Shown: in pieces, positions 10,346 through 22,290 of the stretch | How the letters are laid out: every line of letters begins with the position of its first letter | Numbering within the stretch: position 1 is the stretch's first letter | Assembly (NCBI RefSeq): GCF_040869045.1 | Contig: NC_090321.1 | Location: forward strand, 33,477,426 to 33,541,425 | Length of the DNA stretch: 64,000 nt | Direction of reading: 5' to 3' | DNA from: Eurosta solidaginis | Lineage: Eukaryota > Arthropoda > Insecta > Diptera > Tephritidae | Notes under the pieces: model-generated | Database searches by the model: none | Told to the model about the DNA's origin: nothing | The model's input: only the letters and a program-made list of their open reading frames with translations | Program-made: the position numbers and the translations under genes

Positions 10346-10980
10346 TGCATTTACAGTCTGCATACATATATCTCCCCTATAGCATACCATTTAGAAAGCT
10401 TACGCTTACATTTAGAATACCCCATACCGTGAACAAAAATGTTTACATATCAAACATTTTAGGTTTTCCCACATTGGTCCATATTTCTTCTATACCTACG
10501 AAACAGATTGAGATAACGACTTGAAAACTCGTTATTGAAGACCTTATTAACATCTTTCCTGCATAAACACAGCCTAGGACTACCCGGGTCCACATTTGGC
10601 ATATTACTAGATTAATTAGTAGGATTCGAAAAAGAGAATCACCTCAAGATGACAGACCCTAATGTAACTACCCGGCGTTTGACTTTCTCGCGATGGTCAA
10701 TATACGTTAGCGAGTTGGTTTTCATATGTGGTGTGGGGCTAATGGTAAGCTCATTTCAAAGACTACATACATAAAGATGTGTCATTCAGTGTGCATATTA
10801 TTAAGCAGATACTTATAACAACGTCAAAAACAGAATATAAAATAATTAATACAAGTATGCTCGTAGATATATACAACTCTCCATATATGTAGAATGGGAA
10901 TTCAATAAATCGTGATAAAATGCTATACCAAAAGTTATATACATATGTATTTATGTATGTATGTTGCAAGCTATAATAAT
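10346..10980. other. Intergenic, nothing recognised
   Basis: AT-rich sequence. It separates the dispersed repeat from the first HINE-like element. No supported feature was seen. Confidence 0.4.
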
Positions 10981-11680
10981 AACAAGTAAGGAAAGCTAAG
11001 TTCGGGTGTACCCGAACATTACATAGTCAGCTGAGAGCTTTGGAGACAAAATATGGGAAAATCACCATGTAGAAAAATTAACCAAGGGTAACCCTGTTTA
11101 TATGACGTGGGTATCAAATTAAAGGTATTAAAGAGTATTTTAGAAGGAAGTGGGCCATAGTTCAATAAAAAAATAAAAAAAACAATCCAATCACCATGTT
11201 TCATCCCTTTTTTCGTATCTGGTATAGAATTATGGCATTTTTTTCATTTTTCGAAATTTTCGATATCGAAAAAGGGGGCGTGGTCATATTCGGATTTCGC
11301 CCATTTTTAATATCAAGATAACGTGAGTTCAAATAAGTACGTGGACTAAGTTTAGTAAATATATATGGATTTTTGCTCAAGTTATCGTGTTAACGGCCAA
11401 GAGGAAGGACAGACGGTCGACTGTGTAAAAAAACTCGGCGTGGCTTCAACCGATTTCGCCCATTTTCACAAAAAACAGTAAGCGGCATAGAAGCTATGCC
11501 CTTACCAGCTTTCACAAGGATTGGTAAATTGTTGTTCGACTTATGGCATTAAAAGTATTCTAGACAAATTAAATGAAAAAGGGCGGAGCCACGCCCATTT
11601 TGAAATTTTCTTTTATTTTTGTATTTTGTTGCACCATATCATTAATGGAGTTGAATGTTGACATAATTTACATATGAGCC
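10981..11680 (-). mobile_element. HINE-like element, family A, 3' part only
   Basis: Minus-orientation copy of the non-autonomous family defined at 30252-31697 and 40795-45046. Its 3' terminus is at 10981, where the complement ends in CTTACTTGTT. Next to it is an 8-bp terminal hairpin GTTCGGGT/ACCCGAAC, then the CAGCTGA subterminal repeat. The body carries the repeated GGGCGTGG, TTCGATATCGAAAA and CGATAACTTGAGC blocks of the family. The 5' half is missing; the match fades near 11680. Confidence 0.75.
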
Positions 11681-12077
11681 GCTCAGTGCACACATCGATT
11701 AACTCCATAAAACGAAAATTTGAGAAACGCGATGATGTAATGTATATTGTTTTTAAAAATTCCTCTAACGGTATATAAAACAAGTAAAGAAGGCTAAGTT
11801 CGGGTGTAACCGAACATTACATACTCAACAGAGAGCATGGGAGACAAAATAAGGGAAAATGACCATGTAGGAAAATGAACCTAGGGTAACCCTGGAATGT
11901 GTTTGTATGACATGGGTATCAAACGGAAGGTATTAAAGAGTATTTTAGAAGGGAGTGGGCCATAGTTCTATAGGTGGACACGTTTTCGAGATATCGCCAT
12001 AAAGGTTGACCAGGGGTGACTCTATAATGTTTTTGTATGATATCGGTGTCAAATGAAAGGTGTTAATGAGTATTTTA

Positions 12078-12990
12078 ATGATGTCGTTGTTCTTCAATCT
12101 GAGATTAATAAGCTTTATATCTGGTGTGTTAAGAACCGTCTTTTCCTTAATATAAGTAAGTGCCACACTGTGACGTACGGTAAACTGCTGAGGCCACTTC
12201 ATACCTCCTATCATATTGCAGAAACCTTTCTTCGTACGACTCTTGAAGTTAAAGACTTGGGGGTATACTTCGACTCAAAGTTTAATTTTAACACTCACGT
12301 CAGCTTCACAATTTCTAAGGCGCTTTCAATGCTTGCTTTTGTCAGACGCCATTCCGCAAACTTCTCTGACCCCTACACACTCAAAGTTTTATATACGTCC
12401 TTTGTGCGGTCCAAACTTGAGTATGCGGCTTTCATTTGGCGGCCCTACCACGCAGTTCACATCAACCGCCTGGAGCGGGTCCAAAAAATCTTTATGCGCT
12501 TCGCGTTTTTTTTCATTACGTTTCTCTGAACTGATCCCGTCTTATGAGTCTCGATGCCAACTAATATCCTTACTATCCCTAAACAGTTTCAGAATTCTTT
12601 TGGCCTCGTTGTTCATTTTCGATCTTTTCACGGGCAAAATTGACTGCGCGCTGCTTCTTGAAAGACTATGCTTAAATACTCCCTGTAGAAACCTCCGCCA
12701 CTTTGAAATCTTTTTCATAGGGCTGAGTAGAACTGTTTATAACTCAAAAGCGCCTATTAACAGAGCCCTATCAGAAATTAATTGCTTCTCAAGTGTTTTG
12801 GATATTGATTTCTCCGACTCAAAATACGCTTTTCAACTAAAACTAAAAAATCACTTAATATGTAATAATATAAATTCTTTTTGCTAGTGTTCTCCATAGC
12901 TTAATATAAGCTGGTCTCTGTAATTTAGTCATTAGTGTCTGTAATAAACATTTGTTACTAGACTAAATAAATAAATAAATAAATACAAAT
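12078..12990 (+). mobile_element. 5'-truncated LINE inserted in the HINE-like element
   Basis: Starts within reverse transcriptase just upstream of LFLNISKCHTVTYG. It continues through LGVYFDSKFNFNTHV, SKALSMLAFVRRHS, FVRSKLEYAAFIW and HINRLERVQK, then a C-terminal part in a shifted frame (ELIPSYESRC onward to 12887). The shift lies in the T run near 12508. The 3' end is an AATA/TAAA tetranucleotide tail at 12963-12985. The flanks are the family A sequence GTATTTTA on the left and ATTTTAC on the right. It is a LINE family distinct from the PHD-finger LINE. Confidence 0.8.
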
Positions 12991-13144
12991 TTTACAAGGG
13001 AGTGGGCCTTAGTTCTATAAGTGGACGCCTCTTCGAGATATCGCCATAAAGGTGGACCAGGGGTGACTCTATAAGTGTTTATACAATATGGGTATCAAAT
13101 TAAAGATATTAATGAGGGTTTTAAAAGGGAGTGTCCCTTAGTTG

Positions 13145-16073
13145 TTGCACTCTCTATTGATGACGATCATGGCAAACGTTTGAAGGACAATGCATTGAGG
13201 GCATGCACCTGGAACGTCCGCTCCCTGAATGGGATTGGTGCAGATGCCCGGCTGGTTGATGTCCGCGTCAAAGCAAAATCTGACACCACCGCTATCCAAG
13301 AAATGCGTTGGACGAAGCAAGGAAGAAAGAAGATCAAAAATTGTGACATCTACTGGAGTGGCCATACGAATAAGCGCAGTTTCGGCGTCGGATTCGTAGT
13401 GGTAGAGTGACTTCGTCGCCAACTTCTGGCGTTCAGGCCTATGGACGAGCGTCTCTCCGCTATCCGAATAAAAGCAAAATTTTTTTAATATATCATTCAT
13501 CTGCGCCCATGCGCCGACAGAGGAGAAAGACGATGAGGTGAAAGACACTTTTAATGAACAATTAGAACGCACATACGAGCGCTGCCCCCGTCATGATATA
13601 AAATTCGTGCTTGGCGACTTTAACGCCAGGGTGGGCAAAGAAGGTCATTTTGGCCCTACAGTCGGAAAGTTCAGCCTACACAATGAAACTTCTCCCAACG
13701 GACTGAGGCTGATTGACTTTGCCGGTGCTCGAAACATGGTCATATCCTGCACGAGGTTCATGCATAAAAAGATACATCAAGCTACATGGCTGTCTTCTGA
13801 TCGAAATACTCGCAATCAGATCGATCACGTTGTGATATACGGGCGGCATGCCTCCAGTGTTTTAGATGTGCGCACGATCCGAGGACCTAAAATCGACTCG
13901 GACCATTATCTCGTTGCAGCCAAAATACGCACCCGCCTCAGCGCGGCTAAAACCAAGGAACAAAAAACAAGGAAAGCTAGACGTCGAAAAGCTTCAATCA
14001 CAACAGGCTGCCAATGATTTCGCGACTCGACTCTCACACCTGCTCTCTGAGAGCACAACTCATCCTAAAGGAATACAGGAGCAGTGGGAGCATATCTCCA
14101 AAGCACTTCGTACTGCCGCCGAGTAAAAAATTGGTTACCGGCGGCCACGAAAAAACAACTGGTACGATGAAGAATGCCGCGTTGCAACCGAAAGAAAAGA
14201 CGCTGCCTACAGGGCTACGTTAAAAGCGTGAGTTGAAAAGGGAAGCGAGACGCCTTTTCAGGTAGAAAAAAGAAGAAGCAGAAAGGCGTGAGTGCGAGGA
14301 GCTTGAGCTGCTGCCATCAGGAATAACGTACGAAAACGGAAGGTTTTAAGACCGGGGCAAACTCCTGTAGGAACGAAAACGGCGACCTTGTAACTGATGT
14401 CCAGAGAGTGCTTAGATTATGGAGGGAACACTTCTCTGCTCTCCTAAATGGAAGTAGCGATTCACCGCGCAGAGATGAGGAATCCGATCCCGCAATCGAT
14501 GATGATGGACTATATGTCCCCCGCCCGATTATGACGAATTTAGAATAGCAATAACCAGATTGAAAAACAACAAGGCCGTGGGCGCTGATGGATTGCCTGA
14601 GGAGCTATTCAAGTACGGCGGCGAGGAGTTGGTAAGCCGCATGCAACAGCTTCTTAGCAAAATATGGGCGGACGAGTGCATGCCCGACGATTGGAATCTA
14701 AGTGTTCTTTGCCCAGTCCACAAGAAGGGGGATACTGCAAAATGCACCAACTATCGTGGAATCAGCCTTCTTAATATCGCATATAAGGTCCTTTCAAGTG
14801 TATTGTGTGAAAGATTGAAGCCCACCGTGAACCGGCTGATTGGACCTTATCAGTGCGGCTTCAGACCTGGTAAATCTACCATCGACCAGATTTTCACAAT
14901 GCGCCAAATCTTGGAAAAAACCCATGAAAAAAGAATCGACACACATCACCTCTTCGTCGACTTTAAAGCCGCCTTCGACAGCCCGCAAAGGAGTTGCCTA
15001 TATGCCGCTATGTCTGAATTTGGTTTCCCCGCAAAACTTATACGGCTGTTCAAAATGACGTTGAGCAACACCATCAGCTCAGTCAGAATTGAGAGGGACC
15101 TCTCCGAGCCGTTCGAAACTAAACGAGGTCTCAGACAGGGTGACCCCTATCGTGCGATTTCTTTAATTTGATGCTGGGTAAAATTATACTAGCTGCAGAA
15201 CTTAACCGCACTGGAACAATATTATATAAAGACGTGCAATTACTGGCATATGCTGATGACATTGATATCATCGGCCTAAACACCCGCGCTGTTAGTTCTG
15301 CTTACTCCAAACTGGAAAAAGAAGCGGTAAAGATGGGTTTAATGGTGAATGAGGACAAAACGAAGTACCTGCTGTCATCGAGCAAAGAGTCAGCGCATAC
15401 GCGCCTTGGCAACCACTGTTGGCAGCCATAATTTGGAAATAGTAAAAGACTTCGTTTATTTGGGAACCAGCATCAACACTAGCAACAACATCAGCACTGA
15501 AATCCAGCGAAGAATCAATCTTGCCAATAAATGCTACTTTGGACTAGGTAGGCAATTGAAAAGTAAAGTCCTCTCTCGGCGAACGAAAATCATACTAGTC
15601 ATACAAGTCACTTATCGTACCCGTCCTGCTATATGGGGCAAAAACATGGACCATGACAACAGCAGATGAAGCGGCTTTGGAAGTGTTCGAGAGAAAAGTT
15701 CTTCGAAAGATTTATGGACCTCTACGCGTTGGCGATGGCGAGTACCGAAAAAGATTTAATTATGAGATGTACGAGCTATACGCAGACATCAACATAGTCC
15801 AGCCAATTAAAACGCAGCGGCTGCGCTGGCTAGGCCATGTTATGCGAAAGAAAGATGATGCTCCGGCCAAGAAAGTGTTTCTATCGGCACCCGCCTATGG
15901 AAGCAGAGGTAGAGGCCGGCCCCCATTCCGTTGGAAGGACCAGGTGGAAAACGATTTAAACTCCTTTGGTGTGACCAATTGGCGCCAGTTGGCGGAACGA
16001 AGGAGCGACTGGCGCGCCTTGTTGGACGACCATAACCATTTAAACGGTTAAGCGCCAATTAAGTAAGTTAGAT
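13145..16073 (+). mobile_element. RTE-clade LINE, nearly full length, with target duplication
   Basis: The 2.9-kb element is bounded by an 18-bp target duplication with 2 mismatches: 13127-13144 (GGGAGTGTCCCTTAGTTG) and 16074-16091 (GGGAGTGGCCCATAGTTG), both from the family A HINE-like core. The size and the endonuclease-RT-C-terminal order fit RTE elements, which use a single major ORF. The 3' end is a short AATTAAGTAAG-type tail. Confidence 0.88.
13195..16051 (+). pseudogene. RTE ORF2 (endonuclease plus RT), disrupted
   Basis: Endonuclease motifs are spread over frames: TWNVRSLN and IQEMRWTKQGRKK (13205-13320), a stop at 13408-13410, then LGDFNARVGKEG, RNQIDHVVI and DSDHYLVAAK (13538-14017). 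After a weakly conserved, frame-shifted basic region the RT starts at 14560 with KNNKAVGADGLPEELFK, NYRGISLLN, GPYQCGFRPGKST and FVDFKAAFDSP. Another break occurs after GLRQGDP at about 15150. YADD (LLAYADDIDIIG) lies in the next frame, 15168-15431. The C-terminal tail RLRWLGHVMRKKDDAPAKK to LLDDHNHLNG ends at 16051. At least four frame disruptions make it inactive. The C-terminal RLRWLGHV block is diagnostic of the RTE group. Confidence 0.88.
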
Positions 16074-16706
16074 GGGAGTGGCCCATAGTTGTATATGTGA
16101 AGGCGTTTTCGAGATATCGACCAAAATGTGGACCAGGGTGACCCAGAACATCATCTGTCGGGTACCGCTAATTTATTTATACATATATGTAATACCACGA
16201 ACAGTATTCCTGCCCTGATTCAAAGGGCTTTCGATTTCGCCCGTAGAACTTTTTCATTTTCTTTCACTTAATATGGTAGGTGGCACACCCATTTTACAAA
16301 GTTTTTTCTAAAGTTATATTTTGCGTCAAAAAACCAACCCAATCACCATGTTTCATCCCTTTTTTCGTATTTGGTATAGAGTTATGGAATTTTTTTTTTT
16401 TTTTTCGATATCGAAATAGTGGCGTGGTCATAGTCGGATTTAGTTCATTTTAAATAGCGATATGAGATGAGTGCCCAGGAACTTAGATACCAAATTTCAT
16501 TAAGATACCTCAAAATTTACTCAAGTTATCGTGTTTACGGACGGACGGATGGACGGACATGGCTAAATGAATTTCTTTTTTCGCCCAGATCATTTTGATA
16601 TATAGAAGTCTATATCTATCTCGATTAGTTTATGCCGTTACGGATTACCGTTATGCGAACAAAATTAATATACTCTGTGAGCTCTGATCAGCTGAGTATA
16701 AAAAAG

Positions 16707-17040
16707 AATATGGACTGAAGCGAATCTGCAAGATATCAATAAACGCAACAATTAACGGCTGTTTATTTTAAGAAAATTACTTTTCATCTGTTCGTACATA
16801 CTCTCACTAACTACGTGAACACGTATTGTGCTAGGCTAAATTGGAAACCGAAGCGCTTAAGTATAAAATGTTTAAACTTCAGAGGTCAACTGTTTGTTGG
16901 TTGTGTGTAAAAGTTTATTTTGGATTTTACAACAATGGCCTTGTTACTTTGTTTTGATTTAGAAGATGTTGTATTAGTATATATATCAAATCCCTTTTTA
17001 CTCTTATTTAAGGTCAAACAAGTTAGTGGAGGTCTCATCT
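16707..17040. other. Spacer, nothing recognised
   Basis: AT-rich sequence between the 5' end of the HINE-like element and the next RTE fragment. No domain-bearing ORF was seen. Confidence 0.4.
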
Positions 17041-17436
17041 TCCTCAGCTTCCAAACTGCGGCCGGAGCTTCTTCATCCATTCGCATAACGCGACCTATCC
17101 AGCGAAACCTTTGGGTTTTTATTCGCTGCACTACCATCGTATCTACCTAAGGTCATATAATCATTATATCTGCTTCGATACTCGTTGTTGGCATCACGAA
17201 CAAGATTTATCCCATCTTCCCTTGACACCGGCCATTATTCCGAACCGCACCTCAGGTATAATGAGCGATTTGTAGGGCGTGATTTTCGTTCGTCGAGCGA
17301 GAACTTTACTTTTCAATTGCCTACTCAGTCCAAAGTACCCCTTCTTGGCAAGAGTTATTCTTCGTTTGAAGCTGACATTGTTTTCGCTGTCAAGGCTAGA
17401 TAGAATGCTCGGGTTCTTAATACTCCGATTGCCCAT
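17041..17436 (-). mobile_element. RTE-type LINE fragment
   Basis: The minus strand encodes RRITLAKKGYFGLSRQLKSK and VLARRTKITPYKSLIIPEVR. In another frame it encodes RIKTQRFRWIGRVMRMDEEAPA, all characteristic of the region downstream of RTE reverse transcriptase. It differs clearly from the copy at 13145-16073 and is another subfamily. Frames are interrupted. Confidence 0.75.
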
Positions 17437-17447
17437 TTCTCAAATTA

Positions 17448-17700
17448 ACAAAAAATAAATGTAAGGCGCGATACTTCCGAAGAGATTCTCTTCCAATTAG
17501 CATCGTGCTCTTTTTAATTTTTCCTACAAATTGGCGGGAATTTTTACTGAGAAGCTTTTCAAGCCGAGGGGCGACCCCGCTTGGAAAATTTTTTTTCTAA
17601 TTGAAAAAAACTTGTTTCTAAATTTTCGATGTCGCCGGCAGTTGAACCCTCGATCTTCGGTGTGATAGGCGAGCACGCTACCACAACACCACGCCGGTGT
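17448..17700 (-). mobile_element. tRNA-derived SINE, copy 2 (shortened)
   Basis: Diverged, internally deleted relative of the SINE copies at 3242-3606 and 62667-63028. On the minus strand, box A reads TGGTAGCGTGC (complement of about 17673-17685) and box B GGTTCAACTGC (complement of about 17640-17650). The middle segment corresponding to the longer copies is missing. Confidence 0.75.
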
Positions 17701-17794
17701 GCTTTTTTCTTGAAAACGTTTGTTCATTTCTCAAGTGCATTTGCTCATTTCTCAAACACATTTACCCTTTTCTTTCTTTAAATCATGTGCGAAC

Positions 17795-18295
17795 AATAAC
17801 AATCCCAACCATCAGTCGCTACCACGCCTCCTGATCCTCATACCATATGCCATCACAGAAGATAGAGGACTGCGACTTCGAACGCATACCTTCGTCGGCG
17901 TCACTTTCCTACAAGCTCTAGGTGTAGCTCCGAAGAATTTCTAACGGATGTTTTTGTCGCGCTATGCTGCCGAACTTCACCAGAGAAACACCTTGAAACG
18001 TTAGGGAGTGACAAAGATGCCGCCTTCGAAATCATAAGCAGCCTAAGTGGATGTCAATGCATAACTCATCGTGAAAATCTTATAATCCTCTGCGCATCTA
18101 CATAATTACAATTTTACAACCCTGGATAAAATTTTTTAAATGTAGACCAAAGTTTGCAGACGTTTGTGTTCAAAACATTGATTTCAACAGTCTTCGTTAA
18201 CTTTCAACGATATTTTAGGATGAAAGTCGACCGATTTTAAGTTGAAAGATGTAAACTTCTGTTTTCCGGCGTTATGATATAAGATCTCATTATGT
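17795..18295 (+). repeat. LINE-derived dispersed repeat, copy a
   Basis: Closely related over about 500 bp to 32920-33425. Part of it resembles the linker region of the PHD-finger LINE (compare CCATATGCC-CACAGAAG with 4772-4790). Frames are degraded. The shared downstream portion (GACCGATTTTAAGTTGAA) is not found in the intact LINE, so the two copies descend from a distinct subfamily or a composite. Confidence 0.6.
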
Positions 18296-19240
18296 ATGAC
18301 CGCGTAGCTTCAGTTTTCAGACTAGTTCCACTATCCACTACGTTAGCACACACGGTCATTGGTTCGACTGTTTTGGGAAAGCTTTTGCTTCACCACTTTG
18401 AGTGTTCTTGCGAAGGACAAAGCCTCACCTGGTAAATATATGTGCCTACGTACATTTGTAAAAGGAGCCGTAACGTGTAGGTGATATTTAAACTTGGTTG
18501 ATAGGCTATAATCAACATGTTTCACTCCAAGGGACTAGTTTGGGATAGGGCCGCCAACTTTAGGAAATGCCAAAACGAGAGACTTGAGTGTTGAAGGATG
18601 AAGTGTGAAAATCAAAATTAACATTTCAGACGCTATTGTATAGTTTCGCATATAAACAAAAGATGTTTGAATGTAAGCCCAAGTATTTTTCAAACCCTTC
18701 TCATACGTATATATATTCTTAGCTTAAGTTTGAGGTAAGAAACATTTCAAAGGAGTGTTTATGCTCCTAGAACCTACTAAAGGATTTTGCATCACTGATT
18801 TCGCTTATTCTTTGAGCCAATCGCAATATAAATTTTTTTTAAAAAATCGGCACCTTTTTTGGGTAACTTGCTTTTTTTAACAACTTGAGGACAATTTGAA
18901 AACATGTTCGCCTTGGGTCATTTTATTTGAATTCATTGTTCATTCATTAAAATAAAATAAAATATGCAATGTTAGCATATAAATTTATTATATAACTTTT
19001 CTTTTAGTGTTTTGTTTTAATAACTTGGTGAATTGGGTGATGCAAAGTACATGTGAAGCTGACATCCAAAGCGCCTGTTTTTTTAAATAACTTTTGAACA
19101 GTTAGAAAGAGTTAAATTTAGCAATTAGTTTCTTATAACTGGCAGTTATGCGCATCCGTTCATACCACTTTCGACCATATCCGACCAATTTTCGACATGA
19201 ACAATAAATGGCCTAAACAGTCTTAAAAGAGTAGAAAATA
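18296..19240. other. 945-bp segment absent from the sister repeat
   Basis: Relative to the sister repeat at 32920-33510, this segment is extra. In the sister copy the GATCTCAT-like end is followed almost directly by the GGCGGCG block. It may be an inserted element, but no terminal repeats or ORF are evident. Confidence 0.4.
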
Positions 19241-19375
19241 TAATACCGCGCCGGACGCCGCCGCCGCCGCGCCAATATTTTTGACATTCGGCGCCGGCGT
19301 GCGAAAAACGACCAAAATCGGCGGCGGCGGCGGCGTTTATCGGTGGCGTATATCTCTAATATGTACAGCAGCGAC
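19241..19375. repeat. GC-rich GGCGGC inverted-repeat block
   Basis: CGCCGCCGCCGCGCC near 19256-19273 faces GGCGGCGGCGGCGG near 19320-19335 in an otherwise AT-rich region. The block ends GGCGTATATCTCTAAT. A shorter relative lies at 33435-33495 (GCGAAAAACGACAAAAATCG, GGCGGCGTATATCTCTAGT). Probable end of an unclassified transposable element. Confidence 0.55.
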
Positions 19376-20144
19376 CACCAAAATAGCAGTGTTAAATTTT
19401 TTCGTCAATAAAATTCTTTTTTTTTATTTTCCATTTGGAAATTTGGAATTGAAACCATGCAAACTCATTTTCGTAAAACTTTTTTGAACTTAAGTATTTT
19501 TTGGCTTTCAAAATTCGAGAAAATTTTTCGAAAATTTCGAGCTTTTTATTTAAAGTCTAGTTTTCTGCCTTTTTTCAAGAACTTTACGAAAATTTCCAAT
19601 TTTTTAATTAAAGTTTTATGAACCTTTTCGAGTACCTATGCAGTCAATTTTATTATAACAAAGCACTGTTGCTGTTTATATGTACATATTTCTGCGCTTG
19701 TGTGCCGATTTAGCGGATGTATACGGTAGTTCACACGCCACGACAGCTCGTATCGATGACGATCTACAATTGTTTACCTTTAATTATTTTAGAAAGTATT
19801 TCCGCTAGATATTATTGTAGAATATAAATAGCACTTTTTTGTTTTATTAAATTCTTACTTATTAAAGCGCGATTTTCACATCGAAAAATTATATACAAAA
19901 AATCATGATAAAACTATAAGAAGGTAAAACCATTCTCTCTTCTCGGCGACCATAATGGTTTTTTGATCTTAAATTTTGTGGAAATGCCAGACCAAAGAAA
20001 ATACAATCAAAAAATGTGTTGGTTTGTCATTTTTCACTTTTTTAAATGCCAAATATATAAAAATGTATGATATTAGTGGAAAATTGTAACAAATTGTTTA
20101 AAAATCGATTTTTTTGTTTCACGATAATTGACGCACATTGGGAG
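19376..20144. other. Intergenic, nothing recognised
   Basis: AT-rich sequence without supported features. Confidence 0.4.
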
Positions 20145-20215
20145 CAACGTCGCTGTGGTATAGAGGTAGTGTGCCGACCCATCCCTCAAAAATGGATCGA
20201 TTGTCCGTCCGCATT
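20145..20215 (+). other. Possible tRNA-like SINE head
   Basis: TGGTATAGAGG at about 20155-20165 fits a Pol III box A (TRGYNNAGYGG). GGATCGATTGT near 20195 is a weak box B at roughly the expected spacing. It has no cloverleaf that I can close and no second copy in the window, so it is not a tRNA gene call. Confidence 0.35.
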
Positions 20216-20224
20216 GCCTAAGCA

Positions 20225-21200
20225 TATAAATATATATATAAGTATATATATATTTTTTTACGATTTCGGCCCCATTTTAACAGCTAGAAGCTTCAAATTT
20301 CACCAAATGCTTACGTGTATAGCATATACTGATGTCTGAAAAAATCATTGAGATCGGTGGTATATATATTATATACTTCATATAAACTGTCATTTTTGCC
20401 CCTTTTTTACGGCTAGAAGCTTCAAAATTCATCAAATTTCATCAAATAGTTACGTCTACGTCATATATTTTTGAAATACGTGATTCGTAGTCATATTTTT
20501 TACATACAGACCACAAAAAACGTGAAGCTTTGCATCCTCACACAGATTACCTACCTATTTTTTATTTTATATTTATCTTAAAAATCGTTTAGATATGTTC
20601 AAATTTCACTAAATGCTTACGTATATAGCATATATTGTTGTCTGAGAAAATCATAGATACCGGTGGTATATATAGTATATATCTCATACAACCGATTGTT
20701 CAGATAAGAAACTTTGCGCAATTTCTTCCCCATTTTAACAGCTAGACGCTTCAAATTTCACCATATCCTTACGTATATAGCATATATTATTGTCTGAAAA
20801 AATCATAGAGATCGTTGGTATATATATTATATACCCCATATAAACTCTAATTTTTGCCCCCTTTTTACGGCTACAAGCTTCAAAATTCATCAAATTTCAC
20901 CAAATAGTTACGTTTACGTCATATATTGTTGAAATACGTGATTCGTAGTCATAGTTTTTACACGCAGACCACAAAAAACCTGAAACTTTGCATCCTCACA
21001 CAAAGTACCTACCTGTTTTTTATTTTATATTTATCTTAAAAATCGTTAAGGTATGTAGATCTGTTCACTATATATTTCTTATCTTATACATCCGATTATT
21101 CGGAGATTACGAACGGGATAAGATTATTGTTCAGCCCCATTCATGAAAGGTATGAAGTCTTCGGCACAGCCGAAGACAGTCCCGTTCTTACTTGTTTTTC
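20225..21200 (+). mobile_element. HINE-like element, family C, 3' part
   Basis: From a TA-rich start to the terminus CTTACTTGTTT at about 21200, this is nearly identical to 27715-28672; I saw only a handful of differences over about 950 bp. The 3' end has the subterminal repeat TTCATGAAAGGTAT, then a hairpin GTCTTCGGC/GCCGAAGAC, then GTCCCGTTCTTACTTG. The 5' half is absent. Short ORFs through it are not genes. Confidence 0.85.
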
Positions 21201-21296
21201 TTTGAGTTATGGCTCCCGAAACAAAGAAAATTGCTTATGCGAAAGTTTTCTTGAGCGTTTTTTTATGATGTGGATATCGCGCTTAAAGTGCCCTAA

Positions 21297-21562
21297 CAAG
21301 CCAACCTAATATAAACGCACGCAAGTCATTTGCTGTCAAAAATGTCTCATGCACATACAACTTGTATGAGAGCAACTCAAATTGAATTTGCTGCGTGAAA
21401 ACCTAACTCGATTTCCAATTTTTGTTCTGCGTGACATTTAGATTTGACGTTTGCACACATGCTTTACATTGTCGCAACGCATGCTTATTTGGGTTAGGGT
21501 AAAAAACGCCGGTTGTTTGCGTGCGCTAAAAAAACGCAGTGCGGTTTTATTAGGTTGGCTTG
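21297..21562. mobile_element. MITE with TAA target duplication
   Basis: The ends are CAAGCCAACCTAATA and its complement TATTAGGTTGGCTTG with small gaps, followed inward by AAACGCAC/GTGCGGTTT. Both sides are flanked by TAA (21294-21296 and 21563-21565). A TWA-type 3-bp duplication and this size (266 bp) fit PIF/Harbinger-derived MITEs. Confidence 0.75.
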
Positions 21563-21565
21563 TAA

Positions 21566-22097
21566 GGCGTCTACGAGCTGTTTAAATTGTATTGCCAGTA
21601 GGCGGAGAGATTCATAATAAACGTTTCTAATTGGTTGTTATTCAACTATCTCAAATCCGCAGCAGAGTCTATAACTTTAAAGTACTTTTATGTAAGACAA
21701 GTGTTATCTCAACTCAAGAAAATTGTTAAAAAAAAAAATAAACTATTAATTGAGTCACATTAAAATCCCATCATAGAAATACATCATGATTCAATTACTA
21801 GAGGTTTGTTCTACAATGATGACAGATCTTTTACACTCCAAAATAGAAAAATCTGGACGGGTTGATTTTACGAAGTAAGGAAAACGGGGAATAATTCAAT
21901 CTCCTTCAGTGAAAATTGTAGTAGAAAAGTATCTTTGGTGGTATATTAGTAGTGATAATAAATTTGTAAATGCCAAACGTTTTTGGGGAAATAAATAATT
22001 TTCTACTAAATATTTCTAAAATTTATAAAGTTATGTTGGTTTGGTCATACTTTCAGAAATTGTTTGAAGAATGCCGTAGGTTAGAATTCTATTAAAA
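21566..22097. other. Intergenic, nothing recognised
   Basis: AT-rich DNA, no supported feature. Confidence 0.4.
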
Positions 22098-22290
22098 AAT
22101 GCACTATCTCAAAATTTGTTTCAAAAACTCCCTATATTAGCATAAGTTCAATGCATTTTGTCATAAGAGGGAGTTAATGAAAGGCATTCTGAGATGAAGA
22201 GTTCTTCAATCTAACTCTAATATAGGGCGGTTTTGTGCCAAATCATGATTTGGGAAATTTTTTAAAAATATTTTGAGATAGCACGATTTT
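22098..22290. repeat. Imperfect inverted repeat, MITE-like
   Basis: GCACTATCTCAAAAT near 22101 faces ATTTTGAGATAGCAC near 22270. Further in, CCCTATATTAG near 22130 faces CTAATATAGGG near 22216. Related words (GAGATAGAGCG, ATATCACCCTATCT) occur at 29222-29375 and 52456-52608, so this may be one diverged MITE family. Confidence 0.45.

Larger units (their letters stand above)
11779..16706 (-). mobile_element. HINE-like element, family A, split by two retrotransposons
   Basis: The 3' end lies at 11779 (complement ends CTTTACTTG, preceded by the hairpin that gives GGTTACACCCGAAC). The 5' end lies at 16706 (complement TATACTCAGCTGATCAGAG). The GTCCGTCC microsatellite is near 16545. Internal modules are interrupted at 12078-12990 by a LINE fragment and at 13145-16073 by an RTE element with a readable target duplication. 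The core between insertions contains the 130-bp module described at 44245-44900. No protein is encoded by the HINE-like part. Confidence 0.75.

Noticed and set aside
10981..11770. Tc1/mariner inverted-repeat element
   Set aside because: The terminal hairpin lies inside one end only, no TA duplication is present, and the other copies show the HINE-like layout.
20145..20215. Possible tRNA gene
   Set aside because: Box A is good but box B is weak, no cloverleaf stems could be closed, and there is no clear T-run terminator. Kept only as a possible SINE head.
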